Positions 61,637 to 64,000 of a stretch of 64,000 bases of DNA are shown here, in pieces. Numbering within the stretch: the first letter of the stretch is position 1; each line of letters starts with the position of its first letter. A program made the position numbers and the translations under genes. The DNA comes from Desulfobacteraceae bacterium. Lineage in GTDB: Bacteria; Desulfobacterota; Desulfobacteria; Desulfobacterales; SURF-7. The DNA is taken from contig QZKS01000056.1 in NCBI GenBank assembly GCA_003599865.1, forward strand, positions 1-64,000, in the 5' to 3' direction. The notes under the pieces are model-generated. The model did not search any database and was not told the origin of the DNA. It saw only the letters and a program-made list of their open reading frames with translations.

Positions 61637-62755
61637 CTATGATGAAATATGATCCAGCAGGATGAGAAGCATTCGCCGGATGGGTTCGGCTGCGCCCCAG
61701 AGCAGCTGGTCTCCCACAGTAAAAAGAGTCAGATACTCTCTTCCCAGATTCATCTTGCGAATCCTGCCCACCGGCACGGTCAGTGTGCCGGTAACATGTG
61801 CCGGAGACAGATATTTCAGGGTATCTTCCTTTGTATTGGGAATGACCTTCACCCATTCATTGGACTCGGAAATCAATCCCCTGATTTCATCCACCGGAAC
61901 ATCCTTGGTCAATTTGATGGTGAGGGCCTGGGAATGGCAGCGCATGGCGCCGATCCGGACGCATATTCCGTCGATTGGAATCATGGATTTGGTCTGGAGA
62001 ATTTTATTGGTTTCCGCAGATCCTTTCCACTCTTCCCGGGTCTGGCCGTTTTCCATGGGGGAATCAATCCAGGGAATGACGCTGCCGGCAAGAGGCGCCC
62101 CAAAGTGCTGAACCGGAAAACGCTCATGATTCATGGTCTGGAGAACCCTTCGGTCCAGATCGGCAATATCGGATTCCGGATCTTTCAGATATTCTTCCGA
62201 AGCCCTGCCGATCATATCCATCTGGGATACAAGCTCGCGCATGTTTTTCGCCCCGGCACCGGATGCTGCCTGATAGGTCATGGAGGTCATCCATTCAATC
62301 AGATTTTTTTGAAACAGGACGCCAATCCCCATCAGCATCAGGCTAACCGTGCAGTTGCCTCCGATAAAATCTTTTTTCCCGTCGGCAAGCGCCTGATCGA
62401 TGACCGTTCTGTTGACGGGATCCAGGATGATCACACTGCCGGCTTCCATGCGGAGCGCCGATGCCGCATCGAGCCAGTATCCGTTCCATCCGGATTTTCG
62501 AAGCAGGGGATACATTTTTTTAGTATAATCACTTCCCTGGCAGGTCACAATGATATCCATTGTTTTCAGCATTGCCGGATCAAAGGCATCTTTCAGGGGC
62601 GGGATTTTCATTCCGATGTCCGGCCCGGCTTGCCCGATCTGGGATGTGGTGGCAAAAACAGGTTCAAAACCGGAAAAATCTTTTTCTGCCAGCATTCTTT
62701 CCATCAACACCGAACCAACCATACCTCGCCATCCGATAAAACCGACTTTCATCAT
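61637..62755 (-). CDS. asd: Aspartate-semialdehyde dehydrogenase
   Basis: This 372-residue enzyme reduces aspartyl phosphate to the semialdehyde, the branch point to Lys/DAP, Thr and Met. It belongs to the longer ~370-residue class: MKVGFIGWRGMVGSVLMERM at the start, the active-site GGNCTVSLMLMGIGVLF with the catalytic Cys, AASGAGAKNMRELVSQM, and RIGAMRCHSQALTIKLTKDV with the substrate Arg. AAGGATG lies before the paired ATGs (62755, 62752). It ends 2 bases before the kinase gene in the same direction; whether they share a transcript is unclear. Confidence 0.95.
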   Translation of the reverse strand: MMKVGFIGWRGMVGSVLMERMLAEKDFSGFEPVFATTSQIGQAGPDIGMKIPPLKDAFDPAMLKTMDIIVTCQGSDYTKKMYPLLRKSGWNGYWLDAASALRMEAGSVIILDPVNRTVIDQALADGKKDFIGGNCTVSLMLMGIGVLFQKNLIEWMTSMTYQAASGAGAKNMRELVSQMDMIGRASEEYLKDPESDIADLDRRVLQTMNHERFPVQHFGAPLAGSVIPWIDSPMENGQTREEWKGSAETNKILQTKSMIPIDGICVRIGAMRCHSQALTIKLTKDVPVDEIRGLISESNEWVKVIPNTKEDTLKYLSPAHVTGTLTVPVGRIRKMNLGREYLTLFTVGDQLLWGAAEPIRRMLLILLDHISS

Positions 62756-63149
62756 GACACATCCTTTTCTGCTTGCGTTATTTGTTTCTTTTCAGGTGGG
62801 GGTTCTTATTTTTTTTTCGGAAGTATAAGAAATTGAATGTTTTATGTCAAATACAAAAGCTTTTAAGGAAAGGGTGTCCAGCAGAATGCTTTGCATATCA
62901 GTAGAGACAGGGCGGGGGTCATCTATGGTGCTGCTTATGATATCAAATGGTTATTGAATTAGGATTGACATTTGCTTTCCTGTATAATAAGCAGTTATCA
63001 ACTGCCGAAAAATTGCCTGAAATCAACCCATCAATCAGAAAATCCGATCCATACCATATGACCGAACAGCTGTAAAATTCAGTTAACTATTTGATTATAC
63101 ATCTGTTGGTAAACAATAACCATCAAACAATCTATGGAAAGGGGGGGAA
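62756..63149. other. Intergenic region before the penicillin-acylase-family gene
   Basis: No gene is seen in these ~394 bases. They are A+T rich and separate divergent genes, so they should contain the asd promoter and the promoter of the gene at 63150. No clear -35/-10 pair is recognised. Confidence 0.4.
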
Positions 63150-64000
63150 ATGATCAAGCGCGTATTGATATACCTGCTGGTGATTGTCAGTATGGCCTTA
63201 TGGGGACAGCATCCGGCAGCGGCCGCCAATCTGGCGGACATTGAAACACCCTTGCCGGCTGAGGAAGTGGATTTTACGCCGGTGGAGGTGTTTGTCAGCC
63301 TGGAGCCGGGTGCAAATCCGGACACTTTCCGGGCCTGGCTGAACGGCAAAGAAATCAGCTCAAAATTCGAATCCGTCGACAACGGCAAAAAAGCCCTGCT
63401 GGGTCCGGAGGATGGACTGCGGATTTTGGAGGAAGATGAATCCGGGTCAATCTATGGAAAAGGGCTCAACCTTCTCAGCACCCTGGTAAAGGGTTCGTCC
63501 TGGTGGGCGGATCTGGATTTCCGGATGTTTTTTGTGGAAACCGGAACGGTTCAGACCGAGAGGGATGATAAAGGCGTATGGTTTATTTCCGGATCGGACC
63601 GCGTCAGCCTCTACTATATCTTTGAAGCCATGGGATATGCGGTTGCTTCCGACCGGTTGTGGCAGATGGAGACCTACCGGCGCCAGGGACTGGGGACTCT
63701 TTCCGAGATTTTTGGAAACAGTCAGTTGCCTACGGATATCTTTATCCGCACCATCCGGTACTCAGACGAAGAGCTGACACAGGGGTTCGAGGATCTGGAT
63801 CCGGACGTCCAAAAGGTAGTCAAGGGGTATGTTGCGGGCATCAACCGGCGCATCGTCGAGATTGAAAACGATCCTTCCCTGCTGCCCTTCGAGTTTGCCG
63901 CTCTTGGATTCCAGCCGGCCAAGTGGACCCATGAGCATGTGTTGGCATGGATTTCCATGCTGCTGCGGAATTTTGACCCCGAAGCCATGGATACCGGGCA
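63150..64000 (+). CDS. Penicillin acylase family (Ntn hydrolase) protein, 3' end missing
   Basis: The frame is open from ATG 63150 (strong GGGGGGG site upstream) to the end of the window, 283 codons so far. It has a signal peptide (VLIYLLVIVSMALWGQHPAAAA) for export. The segment YYIFEAMGYAVASDRLWQME followed by TYRRQGLGTLSEIFGN matches the S45 penicillin/cephalosporin/AHL-acylase alpha-chain helix (AqDRlwQMe..RR..GrlsE), and VVKGYVAGINRRI with FEFAALGFQPAKWTHEHVLA continues it. The autocatalytic Ser of the beta chain lies beyond the window. The substrate cannot be told; homoserine lactones and beta-lactams are both known in the family. An unusual ~110-residue insert-like region precedes the conserved helix. 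Confidence 0.8.
   Translation, partial: MIKRVLIYLLVIVSMALWGQHPAAAANLADIETPLPAEEVDFTPVEVFVSLEPGANPDTFRAWLNGKEISSKFESVDNGKKALLGPEDGLRILEEDESGSIYGKGLNLLSTLVKGSSWWADLDFRMFFVETGTVQTERDDKGVWFISGSDRVSLYYIFEAMGYAVASDRLWQMETYRRQGLGTLSEIFGNSQLPTDIFIRTIRYSDEELTQGFEDLDPDVQKVVKGYVAGINRRIVEIENDPSLLPFEFAALGFQPAKWTHEHVLAWISMLLRNFDPEAMDTG

Noticed and set aside
1-64000. tRNA, rRNA or CRISPR arrays
   Set aside because: No cloverleaf-like sequence, rRNA segment or regularly spaced repeat was found on reading through; this is a visual check, not a covariance search.

Overview
The window looks like the chromosome of a sulfate-reducing bacterium of the Desulfobacterota (old Deltaproteobacteria), most likely in or near the Desulfobacterales. 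The basis is a dissimilatory sulfate-reduction core on the minus strand: aprB-aprA-qmoA-qmoB-qmoC (45.7 to 38.1 kb) and sat (34.0 to 32.8 kb). The many PAS/GAF kinases, the TRAP uptake system and the abundant Fe-S proteins fit a large-genome anaerobe. Genus cannot be settled from the sequence alone.

Layout. 0-8.2 kb: the end of a secreted protein, a CrtI-like flavoprotein paired with a 2Fe-2S flavin reductase, an AlbA_2-type regulator with a 12-bp tandem repeat, a membrane protein, a MetE/UROD-like protein and exonuclease III. 8.3-14.1 kb: a PAS histidine kinase translationally coupled to a B12-binding radical SAM protein, then a CxxxCC protein and a nitronate-monooxygenase-like flavoprotein. 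14.1-18.3 kb: an AT-rich, decayed island bounded by two inverted copies of a ~110-bp palindromic repeat. It holds lipoproteins, a frameshifted gene, a fused pair of gene remnants and a second ~149-bp palindromic element. 18.3-21.7 kb: a dctPQM TRAP operon with a DUF99 gene. 22.0-27.6 kb: DUF2804, a Ser/Thr kinase with four PEGA repeats and a SUMF1-like tail, a PP2C phosphatase and a SET-domain protein, all in one direction. 27.7-32.5 kb: an Fe-S protein, a Cys-rich miniprotein, a MinD-like ATPase overlapping a J-like/HTH protein, a CBM48 protein behind a good sigma-54 promoter, a small STAS-like protein and dodecin.

32.8-45.7 kb is the sulfate-activation and reduction block. Sat makes APS, AprBA reduces it to sulfite, and QmoABC links AprBA to the quinone pool. 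A four-gene plus-strand cassette (GAF, kinase-like, UspA-like, MscS with a cyclic-nucleotide domain) sits between sat and qmoC. 46.2-54.1 kb: a second CxxxCC protein, an SDR enzyme, then a signalling cluster (REC-HisKA without ATPase, HDOD, single REC, REC-HisKA-REC-GGDEF, PAS kinase). 54.2-64 kb: a UPF0182 membrane protein, small ORFs, a LexA-like repressor, a lipoprotein SppA coupled to a GAF-PAS kinase that seems to have lost a receiver domain, asd, and the start of a penicillin-acylase-family gene.

The best candidates for something undescribed are the PEGA-kinase/PP2C/SET cluster, the cassette inside the sulfate-reduction locus, the paired ATPase-less HisKA receivers, and the two palindromic repeat families in the decayed island. 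No tRNA, rRNA, CRISPR array or intact transposase was recognised. All family assignments come from reading motifs, not from database searches.
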